This document shows positions 35,358-44,686 of a DNA stretch of 64,000 nucleotides, in pieces (within the stretch, counting starts at the first letter, position 1; the number at the start of each line of letters is the position of its first letter). The position numbers and the translations under genes were made by a program. The notes under the pieces are model-generated. The model was not told the DNA's origin and did not search any database. It was given only the letters and a program-made list of their open reading frames with translations. This DNA comes from CAVPCY01 sp963770765 (GTDB taxonomy: Bacteria > Actinomycetota > Coriobacteriia > Anaerosomatales > PHET01), in NCBI GenBank assembly GCA_963770765.1, contig CAVYQS010000012.1, forward strand, positions 372,001-436,000, written 5' to 3'.

Positions 35358-35824
35358 GTGCCCTTCTGCCGCTCCCGAAGCGCGCGTTCCACGTCGCGCT
35401 TCTGGTCGCGTGCTGCGATCGAGTCCCGTTTGTCGTAGTTCTTCTTGCCCCTCGCGAGCCCCAGCTCGACTTTGACCATGTTGCGCTCCGAGAAGTACAG
35501 CTTCAGGGGTACGAGCGTGTAGCCCTTCTCCTTGGTCTTCCCGATGAGATAGCGGATCTCCTTCTTGTGCAACAGAAGCTTGCGCTTGCGATCGGGCTCG
35601 ACATTGGCCCGGTTCCCATGGCTGTAGGGCGAGATGTGGACCCCGTGGAGCCACACCTCGCCGGCTCTGACCGTCGCGAACGAGTCTCTGAGGGCGGCAC
35701 GATTCTGCCGCAGCGACTTGACCTCGGTACCGGTGAGTTCGATGCCGGTCTCGAAGGTCTCGTCGATGAAGTAGTCGTGATACGCCTTCTTGTTCGTGGC
35801 GATGCTGCGGTCGTCTCTGGTCAC
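35354..35824 (-). CDS. smpB: SsrA-binding protein SmpB
   Basis: Binds tmRNA and brings it to stalled ribosomes. 156 aa from GTG 35824 (AGGGAG 10 bases upstream). Seen: NKKAYHDYFIDETFETGIELTGTEVKSLR, ISPYSHGNRANVEPDRKRKLLLHKKEI, GYTLVPLKLYF, VELGLARGKKNYDKRD and the basic C-terminal tail that enters the mRNA channel. tmRNA itself is encoded just downstream. Confidence 0.97.
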   Translation of the reverse strand: MTRDDRSIATNKKAYHDYFIDETFETGIELTGTEVKSLRQNRAALRDSFATVRAGEVWLHGVHISPYSHGNRANVEPDRKRKLLLHKKEIRYLIGKTKEKGYTLVPLKLYFSERNMVKVELGLARGKKNYDKRDSIAARDQKRDVERALRERQKGT

Positions 35825-35839
35825 GTGCGGTGGTGCTCC

Positions 35840-36907
35840 CTACGGTGTGAAGTCGGTGCCCGGCTTGAGGTCGAGAACGTAGCGCGTCAGAAGCTTCACC
35901 GAGAACTCCAGGTCCGCCAGTGACAGCACCTCGGTGGGCGTGTGCATGTAGCGCAAGGGTACCGAGATGAGCGCCGCGGCCTTGCCTCCGCGCGAAAGCT
36001 GTATCGCGTTGGCGTCGGTGCCCGTTCCACGCGGCTCGGCCCCGATCTGGTACGGGACCTTCGCCTTCTCCGCCGCGGCCACCAGGCCCTCGAACACCAC
36101 CGGATTGATGTTGGCCCCGCGCGCGATGATCGGGCCGGCGCCGCACGTCGCCTCGCCGTGCTTGCGCTTGTCGATGTCTGGGTAGTCTGTCGCGTGGCCC
36201 ACCTCTACCGCGATGCCGACGACCGGGTCGCAGCACCAGGCGCTCGTGATGCCACCGCGCATCCCGATCTCCTCCTGCACGGTCGCAGCCGCGATGAGGT
36301 CGCCGGGAGCGCCACCCGCCCTCTTCACCTCTTCGAGCACGCGCGCCGCGATCCATGCACCCATCTTGTCGTCGAACGCCCGCGAGACGGCCATGTCATC
36401 GCCGAAGGTCTCGAGCCCGACGTCGAAGGTGATGGGGTCGCCCACGCGCACGCGCTTCTTGACGTCTTCCGCGCCCAAACCAAGGTCGATGAAGAGCTTC
36501 TCGAGCTTCGTGATGCTCTTGCGCTCGTCTTCCTCTATCAGGTGGATCGGCTTGCGCCCCATGATGCCGAGCAGCTCACCGTCGGCGGTGTGGACGCGCA
36601 CACGCATCCCGGGGAGGATGGCGGCATCGACGCCGCCGATCGCCGAGAAGGCCAGGAAGCCCTCGGGCGTGATGTAGTTGACCATCAGCCCGATCTCGTC
36701 GATATGCCCGGCCAACATGACCGAGACCCCGCTCTTCTTGGCGCCCTTGAGCGTCGCGTGGACCGAGCCCATCACGTTCGTCTCGATCTCATCGGCCACG
36801 CCGGTCAGTCGCGAGCGGAACACGGCGGCGGCCGGCTGCTCGAAGCCGGAAGGCGAAGGTGCCTCAACGAGGTCGGTCAGGAACTGAAGGTCTTTCTTCT
36901 GCATCAA
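35840..36907 (-). CDS. M42-family metallo-aminopeptidase (glutamyl/FrvX-like)
   Basis: 355 aa. Di-zinc peptidase: LAGHIDEIGLMV (metal His/Asp), RAFDDKMGAWIAARVLEEV (bridging Asp), ATVQEEIGMRGG (catalytic Glu-Glu), AVEVGHATDYP (Asp) and YMHTPTEVLSL (His). All five metal ligands can be placed. M42 enzymes form tetrahedral dodecamers that degrade short peptides. 15 bp upstream of smpB. ATG at 36904 is an equal start. Confidence 0.93.
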   Translation of the reverse strand: MMQKKDLQFLTDLVEAPSPSGFEQPAAAVFRSRLTGVADEIETNVMGSVHATLKGAKKSGVSVMLAGHIDEIGLMVNYITPEGFLAFSAIGGVDAAILPGMRVRVHTADGELLGIMGRKPIHLIEEDERKSITKLEKLFIDLGLGAEDVKKRVRVGDPITFDVGLETFGDDMAVSRAFDDKMGAWIAARVLEEVKRAGGAPGDLIAAATVQEEIGMRGGITSAWCCDPVVGIAVEVGHATDYPDIDKRKHGEATCGAGPIIARGANINPVVFEGLVAAAEKAKVPYQIGAEPRGTGTDANAIQLSRGGKAAALISVPLRYMHTPTEVLSLADLEFSVKLLTRYVLDLKPGTDFTP

Positions 36908-36990
36908 GCGGCCTCCGAATCGAATCAGCGATTAGGAGAGGATACCCGATGCGGCGGCCGGGCGAGCGGTCTGCCCGCGCCAGCGGGTGG

Positions 36991-38098
36991 CTACGCCGGA
37001 CCCGCGAGCGCGTGGCCGAGCGGATCCCTGCGTTCGCGGATAGCGCCCGCTCCCGTGGCGAGCGCCACCCTCCTCATCACCGGACCATGAATGACGGCCG
37101 CCTTCGCCAGCTTCGCCGTCACCTCGAATCCGAGGGGAGCCGCGTTGTCCCGATAGCGTTCCAGCGCTCCGTCGAGTCCCGATTCCGTCGCGGCGGCGAG
37201 CGCAGACGCGCTTCGTAGCGCGAACGAGATCCCCTCTCCCGACGATGGACTGATCATCCCGGCAGCCTCGCCCAGTAGAGCCACGCGGCCGTAGCCCGCC
37301 GAGACGTCCAGCGGCGACACGGGACGCATCATCGGGGCGGCCTCGCGGCTGACCTCTTCTCCGGCAAGCAGACCGGCGCGACGTGCCTTCAGCACGAACT
37401 CCTCGAACGCACCGACAGACCCCCTCCCGTGACGAAAGGCCGCGCCGGCGATCACGGTGTCCCCTTTGGGGATCGTCCAGCCGTAGAAGTCGGTGACTGT
37501 CTCGTCGAAGATCGCGCCGTAGTGGGATGCGTCGTCCCTCGCGCGAAAGCGCGCCTGGATCGCGGTGTACCGGCGGCCCTGTCGCCAGGCAGGCAGAACA
37601 GCGCGCCGGACGAGTGAACCGGCACCGTCGGCGCCTACCACGAGCCCTGTCCTGATGCTCGCGCTCCCACCCCCGCTGGTCTCGAACCGCACCGTCACGC
37701 CGCCCGCGTCGGGTTCGCATGCAAGCGCCCGCCAACCCGTGGCGACATCCACATGACTTCCCACCAGCGACACCAGCCAGCGGTCGAATGCCTCCCGGTC
37801 GACGTTGACGTAGAAACGCTGGTAGAGTCGCTCGAGCCCTGAGGGTAGATCGGATGTCCTGACCGCGAAGAGCTGCGGACCTCCGATCACCTCGGACGGT
37901 ACTCCGAGACCCTGGCGGGCCAGCTCGGCTTGAGCCCGAGGTGCGAGCAGCCCTCCACACGGCTTGCTCGAGTCGACCCGGCGCCCACGGCCGGTCGAGC
38001 GACCTTCGGTCCACGAGCAGTACGCGATACGCCGGATCGAGCATTCGCGCCAGAGTGGCACCGGCCGGACCGGCCCCGATGATGCAGACGTCGTACAT
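36991..38098 (-). pseudogene. Geranylgeranyl reductase-family FAD oxidoreductase, frameshifted
   Basis: ATG 38098 gives the FAD-binding start YDVCIIGAGPAGATLARML ... RVLLVDRRSLD; the rest (SSKPCGGLLAPRAQAELAR, the KxCGG motif of this family; VVGADGAGSLVRR; YGRVALLGEAAGMISPSSG) lies in another frame to 36991. Removing one C at 37977-37979 joins them as WAPVDSSKPCGG, about 368 aa. Members reduce isoprenoid chains or halogenate and hydroxylate; substrate not known. Probably an intact gene with a consensus error. Confidence 0.82.
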
Positions 38099-38198
38099 GC
38101 GGCTCTCCGTTCGCAGGTGTCCGGAGAACCATCATCGCGCCTTCGAATACGATGGCGAGCCACACGTTGACTGTGGGTGCCGAAGCGTTGGTCGCGCG

Positions 38199-40166
38199 TT
38201 ACCCGCCGCTTTGCCGCCGGACACCTTCTGCCAGCTCGAAATCGAGACGTGCTTCAGATACCGACACCGCCGTCAGACGCACCGTCAGTGGCTGTCCCAG
38301 CCGATAGCTGTTGTCTCGCTTCTCTCCGGCGAGGGTGAAGCGCTGGGGATCGAACCGGTAGTGGTCGTCTGCCATCGTATCCACGTGCACGAGCCCCTCG
38401 GCGGTATTGTCGAGCTGAACGAACAGCCCGAAGGTCGTGACCCCGCTCACGACCGCCGAGAAGACCTCGCCCACGTGCTCGGCCATGAGTTGGGCGAGCT
38501 TGAAGCGGACGCTGTCGTCCTCGGCCATCTCGGCCTCGCGCTCCATCAGCGACGAGTGCTCTGCGAGCCATTCGAGTTCGGGAACCATGCCCGCGCTGTT
38601 CGGGTCGGCCTCGAGCCGTCCTGCGAGCTGCGCGCGCAGAAGCCGGTGCACGATGAGGTCGGGATAGCGCCTGATCGGAGAGGTGAAGTGCGTGTAGGCC
38701 TCACTTGCAAGGCCGAAATGCCCACCCAGGTAGTCCACGTAGCGCGCACGCTCGAGCGCCCGGAGCAACAGCGAGTTGATCAGGCGCTTCTCGGGGCGCG
38801 TGTGGGCGAACCTGATGATGCGCTGGAAGGTGGCGGGGCTGGCGCCGTGTATGTCCTTGATCGGGTAGTCGAACTCCTTGAGCACGACCGCGACGTGGCC
38901 CAGGGCGTCAGGGTCGGGGTTCTCGTGGATCCGGTAGATCATCGGCGCCTTGGCATCGCGCATGTGACGGGCGACGACCTCGTTTGCCAGGATCATGGCC
39001 TCTTCGATCATATTGGTCGCCTGCGTGCGCTCCCTGATGACGACCTCCAGCGGCGTCCCGTCCTCGGCGAGCCTGATCTTGGCTTCGACGGTCTCGAAGT
39101 CCAGCCCGCCGCGAGCGACCCGGTGATGCTGGATCTTCTCGGCGACTCGCGCGAAGTCCCGCAATGCGCGCTCGCTGTCGGCATCAGAGAACGGATCTTC
39201 TCCATCGAGCATGCGCTGGACCTGGTCGTAGTCGAACCGCCGATCAGACCTCATCGCGCTGGGATACAGCTCGTAGCGCTGTATCACCGCATCGTTGTCG
39301 AGCCAGATGTCCGCGGTGAACGAGAGCCGATCCTCGTCGGGGTTGAGCGAGCAGATCCCGTTGCTCAACTCCTCGGGCAGCATCGGCAGCACACGGTCGA
39401 CCAAGTAGACGCTCGTCGCTCGCTGCCGAGCATCCACGTCGATCGCGGAGTCCCACGCCACGTAGTGACTCACGTCGGCGATATGCACGCCCAGACGCGT
39501 CAGGCCGTCGATGTGATCGATCGAGATGGCATCGTCGAAGTCACGCGCGTCGGCCGGGTCGATGGTGAAGGTGAACCGCTCGCGGATGTCACGACGCTGT
39601 GTCTCTGAGGCGAGGGCCTGCTCCACATCAAGCCGAATGTCGGCCGCCTGTGCCTCAGCACCGGCCGAGAACTCGGTCGCCAGGCCGTGCTCGCGAATGA
39701 TGATCTCGATCTCGATGCCCTCGTCGCCCTCGTGACCGACGATCTCCTCGACCACGCCCTGAGCGGAGTGCGTGCGGCTCGGGTAGCCGATCAAGCGCGC
39801 AACGACGACATCTCCGGTCACTGCGCCACCCACCGCGGCGGATGCGACGAACACGTCGTGCTTGATCCGACGGTCCGCCGGAATGACGATCCCGATGGCG
39901 CCGTGCCTCTCGAAGCGCCCCACGACCTGCGTGTTGGCCCGTTCGATCACCCGGGTGACGACCCCGCTTCTGCCCTGCCGACCGCGCTTCGCGTCCGGAC
40001 GCAACGCAACGGTGTCGCCGTGCATCGCACCGCTGGTGTCGCGAGCCGAGACGTAGAAGTCCCCGTCGGGCGCCGACACGAAACCGTAGCCGCGTCGTGT
40101 CATGGAGATGCGCCCGGTCACCGTCCCGCTTCTGTGCGCCTTGGAGGTCTTCTTGGGCTTTGCCAC
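38199..40166 (-). CDS. rnr: Ribonuclease R
   Basis: 3'-5' exoribonuclease that degrades structured RNA and, with tmRNA/SmpB, non-stop mRNAs. 655 aa from GTG 40166. N-terminal cold-shock domains (GRISMTRRGYGFVSAPDGDFYV), RNB catalytic domain with the Asp cluster DPADARDFDDAISID, HIADVSHYV, DRVLPMLPEELSNGICSL, HFTSPIRRYPDLIVHRLL, then a C-terminal S1 domain (GEVFSAVVSGVTTFGLFVQLDNTAEGLVH). Shorter than the E. coli enzyme, lacking a long basic tail. Confidence 0.96.
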   Translation of the reverse strand: MAKPKKTSKAHRSGTVTGRISMTRRGYGFVSAPDGDFYVSARDTSGAMHGDTVALRPDAKRGRQGRSGVVTRVIERANTQVVGRFERHGAIGIVIPADRRIKHDVFVASAAVGGAVTGDVVVARLIGYPSRTHSAQGVVEEIVGHEGDEGIEIEIIIREHGLATEFSAGAEAQAADIRLDVEQALASETQRRDIRERFTFTIDPADARDFDDAISIDHIDGLTRLGVHIADVSHYVAWDSAIDVDARQRATSVYLVDRVLPMLPEELSNGICSLNPDEDRLSFTADIWLDNDAVIQRYELYPSAMRSDRRFDYDQVQRMLDGEDPFSDADSERALRDFARVAEKIQHHRVARGGLDFETVEAKIRLAEDGTPLEVVIRERTQATNMIEEAMILANEVVARHMRDAKAPMIYRIHENPDPDALGHVAVVLKEFDYPIKDIHGASPATFQRIIRFAHTRPEKRLINSLLLRALERARYVDYLGGHFGLASEAYTHFTSPIRRYPDLIVHRLLRAQLAGRLEADPNSAGMVPELEWLAEHSSLMEREAEMAEDDSVRFKLAQLMAEHVGEVFSAVVSGVTTFGLFVQLDNTAEGLVHVDTMADDHYRFDPQRFTLAGEKRDNSYRLGQPLTVRLTAVSVSEARLDFELAEGVRRQSGG

Positions 40167-40296
40167 GTCTCGTCTCGCTTTCAGCCGTCCGTCGCACCGA
40201 GTCTACCGCACGGCGAAACGGCATCGTTCGATGTCACCCGACGGTGGTAGAATCCTCGAAAAGCACTGCCCGTTCGTACCTTTCGGAGCCGCCCTC

Positions 40297-40722
40297 ATGG
40301 ACCAGAAGCGTCCGCTCGCACCCGCGCTGATAGGCCGGGGCACACTCTCGAACTACCGAGACATGCTACGCGCGCTCGAGACTCTCGAGAACGTGGAGTA
40401 CCGCTTCGTCGCGCACGGAGAGCTCGTGAGCGAGGGTACGGCGGCCCTGGTCAAACTGATGGCGGACCAGGAGTCGGCGACGCTCGTGGTCAATGGGTGC
40501 CTCTTCCTCAACGTGGCGTCCTACCGCTTCCTGGACTTCGACCAGGACGCGGAGAATCGTTGGTGCTTCGTGCTGCACGGAGACGACGCCACGCTCGAGC
40601 TCATCCACGTCCCGGACACGAGCGAGGACTCAGAGGGCGGCCGGCCCAACCTGTTGCTCGAAGAGGAGGTTCCCGACTTCGAGAGCCTCATCCTTCTCGA
40701 CGACGAGGACGACGAGGACTAG
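40297..40722 (+). CDS. Hypothetical acidic protein
   Basis: 141 aa from ATG 40297; a longer form from ATG 40231 is possible. No family recognised. Mixed alpha-beta text (ENVEYRFVAHGELVSEGTAAL; NRWCFVLHGDDATLELIHVP) ending in a strongly acidic tail (LLDDEDDED). TAGAAT at 40248-40253 could be its -10. It converges with the S41 protease gene and the two stops overlap by 4 bp. Confidence 0.6.
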   Translation: MDQKRPLAPALIGRGTLSNYRDMLRALETLENVEYRFVAHGELVSEGTAALVKLMADQESATLVVNGCLFLNVASYRFLDFDQDAENRWCFVLHGDDATLELIHVPDTSEDSEGGRPNLLLEEEVPDFESLILLDDEDDED

Positions 40723-41939
40723 CGAGCGGCCTTCTTCGCCTCGACGATCGCGCGCTTGAGCTGGGTATCGGTCTTGGGGTCCGCCTGATCGGCCATTTCC
40801 ATCTTGACCTCGACGTCCGGCGTGAGACCCTTTCCGTCGATGACCCGCTTCTTGGGCGTCAGATAGTGCGCGGTCGTGAACTTCACCGCGCCGCCGAAGG
40901 ACAGCTCCTTCACGGTCTGGACGCTCCCTTTGCCGAAGCTCTTCTCGCCGACCAGCTTCGCACGGCCGTAGTCTTGGAGCGCGCCGCCAACGATCTCGCT
41001 CGCAGACGCGGAGTTGCCGTTGATGAGGACGACCAGCGGCGCGTCGGTGATCTTGTCCCCGTCGGTCCGGTACTCGGTCTCGGGCCTGTTGCGCTCATCG
41101 ACTCTGACTACGACCCCGTCGTCTATGAACAGCGATGACACCTTCACCGCTTGATCGAGCGCTCCGCCGGGGTTGTCGCGCAGATCGAGCACGAACGAGC
41201 GCGCACCCTCCTTCTCGAGCTTCTCGATCTCGGTCGTGATGTCCTCGGTGGCCTGTCCGTTGAACTGGCCCAGGCGGATGTAGCCGACATCTCCGGGCTC
41301 CATGCGGCTTTCGACGTTGGGGAACTCGATGATTGCGCGGGTGAGGGTCACCGTGTAGGGCTTGTGCGGGTTCTCGCCGTCCTTGGCGTCGCCCTTCGGT
41401 GGCCGGAACATCGTCAGCTCGACGTCGGTTCCTTCCTTGCCGCGGACCCTCTTGACGACCTCGTCGCTCGTCCACTTGTCGCGAGTGATGCCGTCGATCG
41501 CCGAGAAGATGTCGCCCGCCTTGATGCCGCCCTTGTCGGCGGGCGTGTCCTTGTAGACCTCGACGACGTAGGCGGTTCCGTCCTTCTCGGCCAGGAGCAC
41601 GCCGATGCCACCGAACTCGCCGGCCATGTCTTCGTTGAAGAACTCGAAATGCTCGGCGTCGAAGAAGACACCGTACTTGTCTCCCCCGCTTTCGAGCAGC
41701 CCCTGCACGGCCCCGGCTGTAGCCGACGTCTCGGTGGGGGGCTCTAACGCCTCGGACTCGAGGAGCTCGCGGACCTCCTCGACGTGATCGGCCACGGGGT
41801 CGTTGGAGCCGAACGGCGAGCTGCCGGCGACCGCTACGCCACCGTCGGTCTTGGCCGCGACGAAGCCGCCGATGAAGCCGCTGGCACCGATGATCGCCAC
41901 GACAGCGACGACAGCGACGATCTTGAGTGCGTTGCTCAT
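40719..41939 (-). CDS. S41-family C-terminal processing protease (CtpA-like)
   Basis: 406 aa. N-terminal membrane anchor (about 5-27), PDZ domain (GIGVLLAEKDGTAYVVEVYKDTPADKGG), then the S41 core: VLDLRDNPGGALDQAV, catalytic Ser in LINGNSASASEIV and catalytic Lys in VGEKSFGKGSVQT. Acts outside the membrane on C-termini of exported proteins. Order ftsE-ftsX-ctpA is common in Gram-positive bacteria and suggests control of cell-wall hydrolases. 43 bp after ftsX. Confidence 0.95.
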   Translation of the reverse strand: MSNALKIVAVVAVVAIIGASGFIGGFVAAKTDGGVAVAGSSPFGSNDPVADHVEEVRELLESEALEPPTETSATAGAVQGLLESGGDKYGVFFDAEHFEFFNEDMAGEFGGIGVLLAEKDGTAYVVEVYKDTPADKGGIKAGDIFSAIDGITRDKWTSDEVVKRVRGKEGTDVELTMFRPPKGDAKDGENPHKPYTVTLTRAIIEFPNVESRMEPGDVGYIRLGQFNGQATEDITTEIEKLEKEGARSFVLDLRDNPGGALDQAVKVSSLFIDDGVVVRVDERNRPETEYRTDGDKITDAPLVVLINGNSASASEIVGGALQDYGRAKLVGEKSFGKGSVQTVKELSFGGAVKFTTAHYLTPKKRVIDGKGLTPDVEVKMEMADQADPKTDTQLKRAIVEAKKAAR

Positions 41940-41982
41940 GTGGATGTCCGAGTTCTTTGAGTGAGACGACCCGCGGATCGGA

Positions 41983-42897
41983 TCAGACCTTCAGGTACCG
42001 CGTCATCGCGAGCCACGAACCGGCGAGGCCGATCGCTGTGCCCGCTACGATGAGCGCGACAGCTATCTGAGCAGTCGCCGTGCCAGAAAGGGTGACCGCC
42101 ATGAACGGCAGCGCGTCTTTGAGGCGCGGCAGGATGGCCGCCTGAAGCGCGACGACCGAGAGGATCGCGAGTGACGCCCCGATCAGTGACTGGAAGACTC
42201 CCTCGAGCAGGAACGGCGTGCGGATGAACCAGTTGCTGGCTCCCACCAGACGCATGATGCCGATCTCCTTGCGTCGAGCATAGATCGCAAGGCGGATCGT
42301 GTTGTTGATGAAGATCAAGCTGACCACACCGAGCATCACCACGAACACGACCTCGATGATGCGGATCACGCGCGTGAAGGCGAACAGCTTGTTCACGATC
42401 TGCTGCCCGTACTTGAGCGACTCCTCGGGGCTGTCAGGTCGATCGGCGACGTTCATGAAGATCGCGTTCTTCTTGATCGTGGACACCATCTGCTCGACGG
42501 TGCGGGGATCCTTGAGTGTCACGTCGAGCGATGCGGGAAGCGGGTTGCCCTCGAGCTGATCGATGATCTCAGGCGACTGCTCCATGTCCTCTTTGAACTT
42601 CTGCAGGGCTTCGTCTTTGGTGGTGTAGTCCACTCCTTCGACGAGTGCGTCCGCCAGCAGCTGCTCCTGGAGCGCGTTGACGTCCTCGGTGGCTGCACCG
42701 TCCTTGATGAAGACTTGGATCGTGACCTTGTCCTCGACGCTCTCGACCACGCTGTTGACCACGAAACCGGTGGCGATGAAGATCCCCACCAGCAGCAGCG
42801 AGAGATAGATCGTGATCACGGCACCCAGGCTCATCACCCAGTTGCGACGGAAGTTCTGAGCCGACTCTCGAACGAAGTAACCGATATTAATCGACAT
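41983..42897 (-). CDS. ftsX: Cell-division ABC-type permease FtsX
   Basis: 304 aa. One N-terminal helix (about 22-45), extracellular domain (about 50-165), then three helices within the FtsX/MacB domain (VIRIIEVVFVVMLGVVSLIFINNTIRLAIYARRKEIGIMRLVGASNWFIRTPF, shown here in parts). With FtsE it activates peptidoglycan hydrolases. Overlaps ftsE by 11 bp. Confidence 0.95.
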   Translation of the reverse strand: MSINIGYFVRESAQNFRRNWVMSLGAVITIYLSLLLVGIFIATGFVVNSVVESVEDKVTIQVFIKDGAATEDVNALQEQLLADALVEGVDYTTKDEALQKFKEDMEQSPEIIDQLEGNPLPASLDVTLKDPRTVEQMVSTIKKNAIFMNVADRPDSPEESLKYGQQIVNKLFAFTRVIRIIEVVFVVMLGVVSLIFINNTIRLAIYARRKEIGIMRLVGASNWFIRTPFLLEGVFQSLIGASLAILSVVALQAAILPRLKDALPFMAVTLSGTATAQIAVALIVAGTAIGLAGSWLAMTRYLKV

Positions 42898-43663
42898 AGC
42901 CGTACACCCCTCGGTCCTGGTCGCGGATCACGCGGCCGCCCTCGAGGGCGATGACGCGCCGACGCATGTTGTCGACCATGTCACGGTCGTGCGTTGCGAC
43001 GAGCACCGTGGTGCCTGTCTTGTTGATACGCTCGAGCAGCTTCATGATGCCGAGCGAGGTCTGGGGGTCCAAGTTGCCGGTGGGCTCGTCGCACAGCAAC
43101 AGCGGCGGCCTGTTCACGAAGGCGCGCGCAATCGAGACGCGCTGCTGTTCACCACCGGAGAGCTCGTCGGGATAGCTGTCGATCTTGTCCTCGAGTCCCA
43201 CAAGGCGAAGCACCTCGGGGACCTGCGTGCGGATCACGTGCTTCGACTTGCCGATGACCTCGAGCGCGAAAGCCACGTTCTCGAAAGACGTCTTGTTGGG
43301 CAGCAGCTTGAAGTCCTGGAACACGCAGCCGATATTGCGGCGCAGGTACGGCACCTTCCAGTTCTTCAGCTTCACGAGGTCCTGCCCGGCGACGATGATC
43401 TGACCGCGCGACGGCAGCAGCTCTCTCAGCAGAAGGCGGATGAAGGTCGACTTGCCCGAACCCGAGTGGCCCACGATGAAGACGAACTCGCCGGCACCGA
43501 TCTCCACGTTGCAGTCGGCCAGCGCCGCCGCCTCCGGGACGTAGAACTTGCTCACGCCGCGCAGACTGATCATCGATGCACCTGCTCGAGGCGGTGCCGA
43601 TTCGGTCTTCTCAGGCTCTACGCGCGGCTGCGCGTCAGTGACATCACTCAAGGGATACTCCAA
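42887..43663 (-). CDS. ftsE: Cell-division ATP-binding protein FtsE
   Basis: 258 aa, with about 30 extra N-terminal residues (Pro/Glu-rich) before the usual start MISLRGVSKFY at residue 31 (position 43573). Walker A VGHSGSGKSTF, Q-loop CVFQDFKLL, signature LSGGEQQRVSIARA, Walker B LLLCDEPTGNLDP, H-loop ATHDRDMVD. No good ribosome site was seen at the internal ATG, so the longer form is kept; both are possible. Confidence 0.95.
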   Translation of the reverse strand: MEYPLSDVTDAQPRVEPEKTESAPPRAGASMISLRGVSKFYVPEAAALADCNVEIGAGEFVFIVGHSGSGKSTFIRLLLRELLPSRGQIIVAGQDLVKLKNWKVPYLRRNIGCVFQDFKLLPNKTSFENVAFALEVIGKSKHVIRTQVPEVLRLVGLEDKIDSYPDELSGGEQQRVSIARAFVNRPPLLLCDEPTGNLDPQTSLGIMKLLERINKTGTTVLVATHDRDMVDNMRRRVIALEGGRVIRDQDRGVYGYVD

Positions 43664-43759
43664 TTCGATGCAACGATTCCCGCAGGAGAGTGTAGCAAAC
43701 GTGCCGCCACGCCCACCGCACGAATGCGTAGATGTTGTGTGGAGGACGGAGGCGGCAGG

Positions 43760-44686
43760 TCAGGCCAGCAGCTCGCGTGCGGCTGCGGCGATATGCGATG
43801 CGGTGAGGCCGAAGTGCTCCATCAACTCGGCCGGCTCGCCGGATGTGCCGAAACGATCGTCGATGCCGACACGCCGCGTGGGGACCGGACAGACCTCAGA
43901 GAGCACCTCCGAGACGGCCGAACCCATGCCGCACAGAACGCTATGCTCTTCGCAGGTGACGATACGACCCGTCTTGGCGACGCTGGCGACGAGGGTATCG
44001 ACGTCGATCGGCTTGACCGTCGCCACGTCGATGACCTCTGCCGAGACACCCTCTGCGGCCAGCAGCTCCGCGGCGCTGAGCGCCTCTCCGACTTCGATCC
44101 CGCACGCGGCAAGCGTGACGTCGGAACCCTGGCGAAGGACGTATGCGCGTCCGACTTCCAGCACGAAACCCTCAGGGTATACCTCAGGTACACCCGCCCG
44201 TCCGAGCCGAACGTAGAACGGCCCCGGCGTCTGCGCTGCAACGCGAAGGGCGGCTTTGGCCGCATGATAGTCGGCGGGAACGAGCACCGTCATCCCCGGA
44301 AGGACCCGCATGAGCGCGATGTCTTCGATCATCTGGTGACTGCCGCCATCCGGGCCCACGGTGATTCCCGAGTGCGTCGGAGCGAGCTTCACGTTCAACG
44401 ATGAGTAGCACACCGTATTGCGCACCTGATCGTAGGCACGGCCGGTGGCGAACACCGCGAACGATCCCGTGAAAGCGACCTTCCCGCTCACCGCGAGGCC
44501 GGCGGCGACGTCGACCATGTTCTGCTCGGCGATACCGACGTTGAAGAAGCGCTCGGGGAATGCGTCCTCGAGCTTGCTGGTCGTCGTCGACTTGGACAGG
44601 TCCGCCTCGACGGCGACCACGTCCACCCCTTCACGGGCGAGCTCCACCAGGGTCTCTCCGAACGCCTCGCGTGTCGCCTTGCTCAT
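43760..44686 (-). CDS. Transketolase, C-terminal subunit
   Basis: 308 aa from ATG 44686, overlapping the N-subunit stop as ATGA. Pyrimidine-binding domain (VVAVEADLSKSTTTSKL; RFFNVGIAEQNMVDVAAGLA; THSGITVGPDGGSHQMIEDIA) and transketolase C-terminal domain (GRIVTCEEHSVLCGMGSAV). With the preceding gene it forms one complete ThDP-dependent transketolase, a split form common in anaerobes and archaea. Confidence 0.94.
   Translation of the reverse strand: MSKATREAFGETLVELAREGVDVVAVEADLSKSTTTSKLEDAFPERFFNVGIAEQNMVDVAAGLAVSGKVAFTGSFAVFATGRAYDQVRNTVCYSSLNVKLAPTHSGITVGPDGGSHQMIEDIALMRVLPGMTVLVPADYHAAKAALRVAAQTPGPFYVRLGRAGVPEVYPEGFVLEVGRAYVLRQGSDVTLAACGIEVGEALSAAELLAAEGVSAEVIDVATVKPIDVDTLVASVAKTGRIVTCEEHSVLCGMGSAVSEVLSEVCPVPTRRVGIDDRFGTSGEPAELMEHFGLTASHIAAAARELLA

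Noticed and set aside
34971..36356. A 461-codon protein spanning smpB and part of the M42 peptidase
   Set aside because: Only the last 128 codons are membrane-protein-like; the rest is the shadow frame of smpB and the peptidase.
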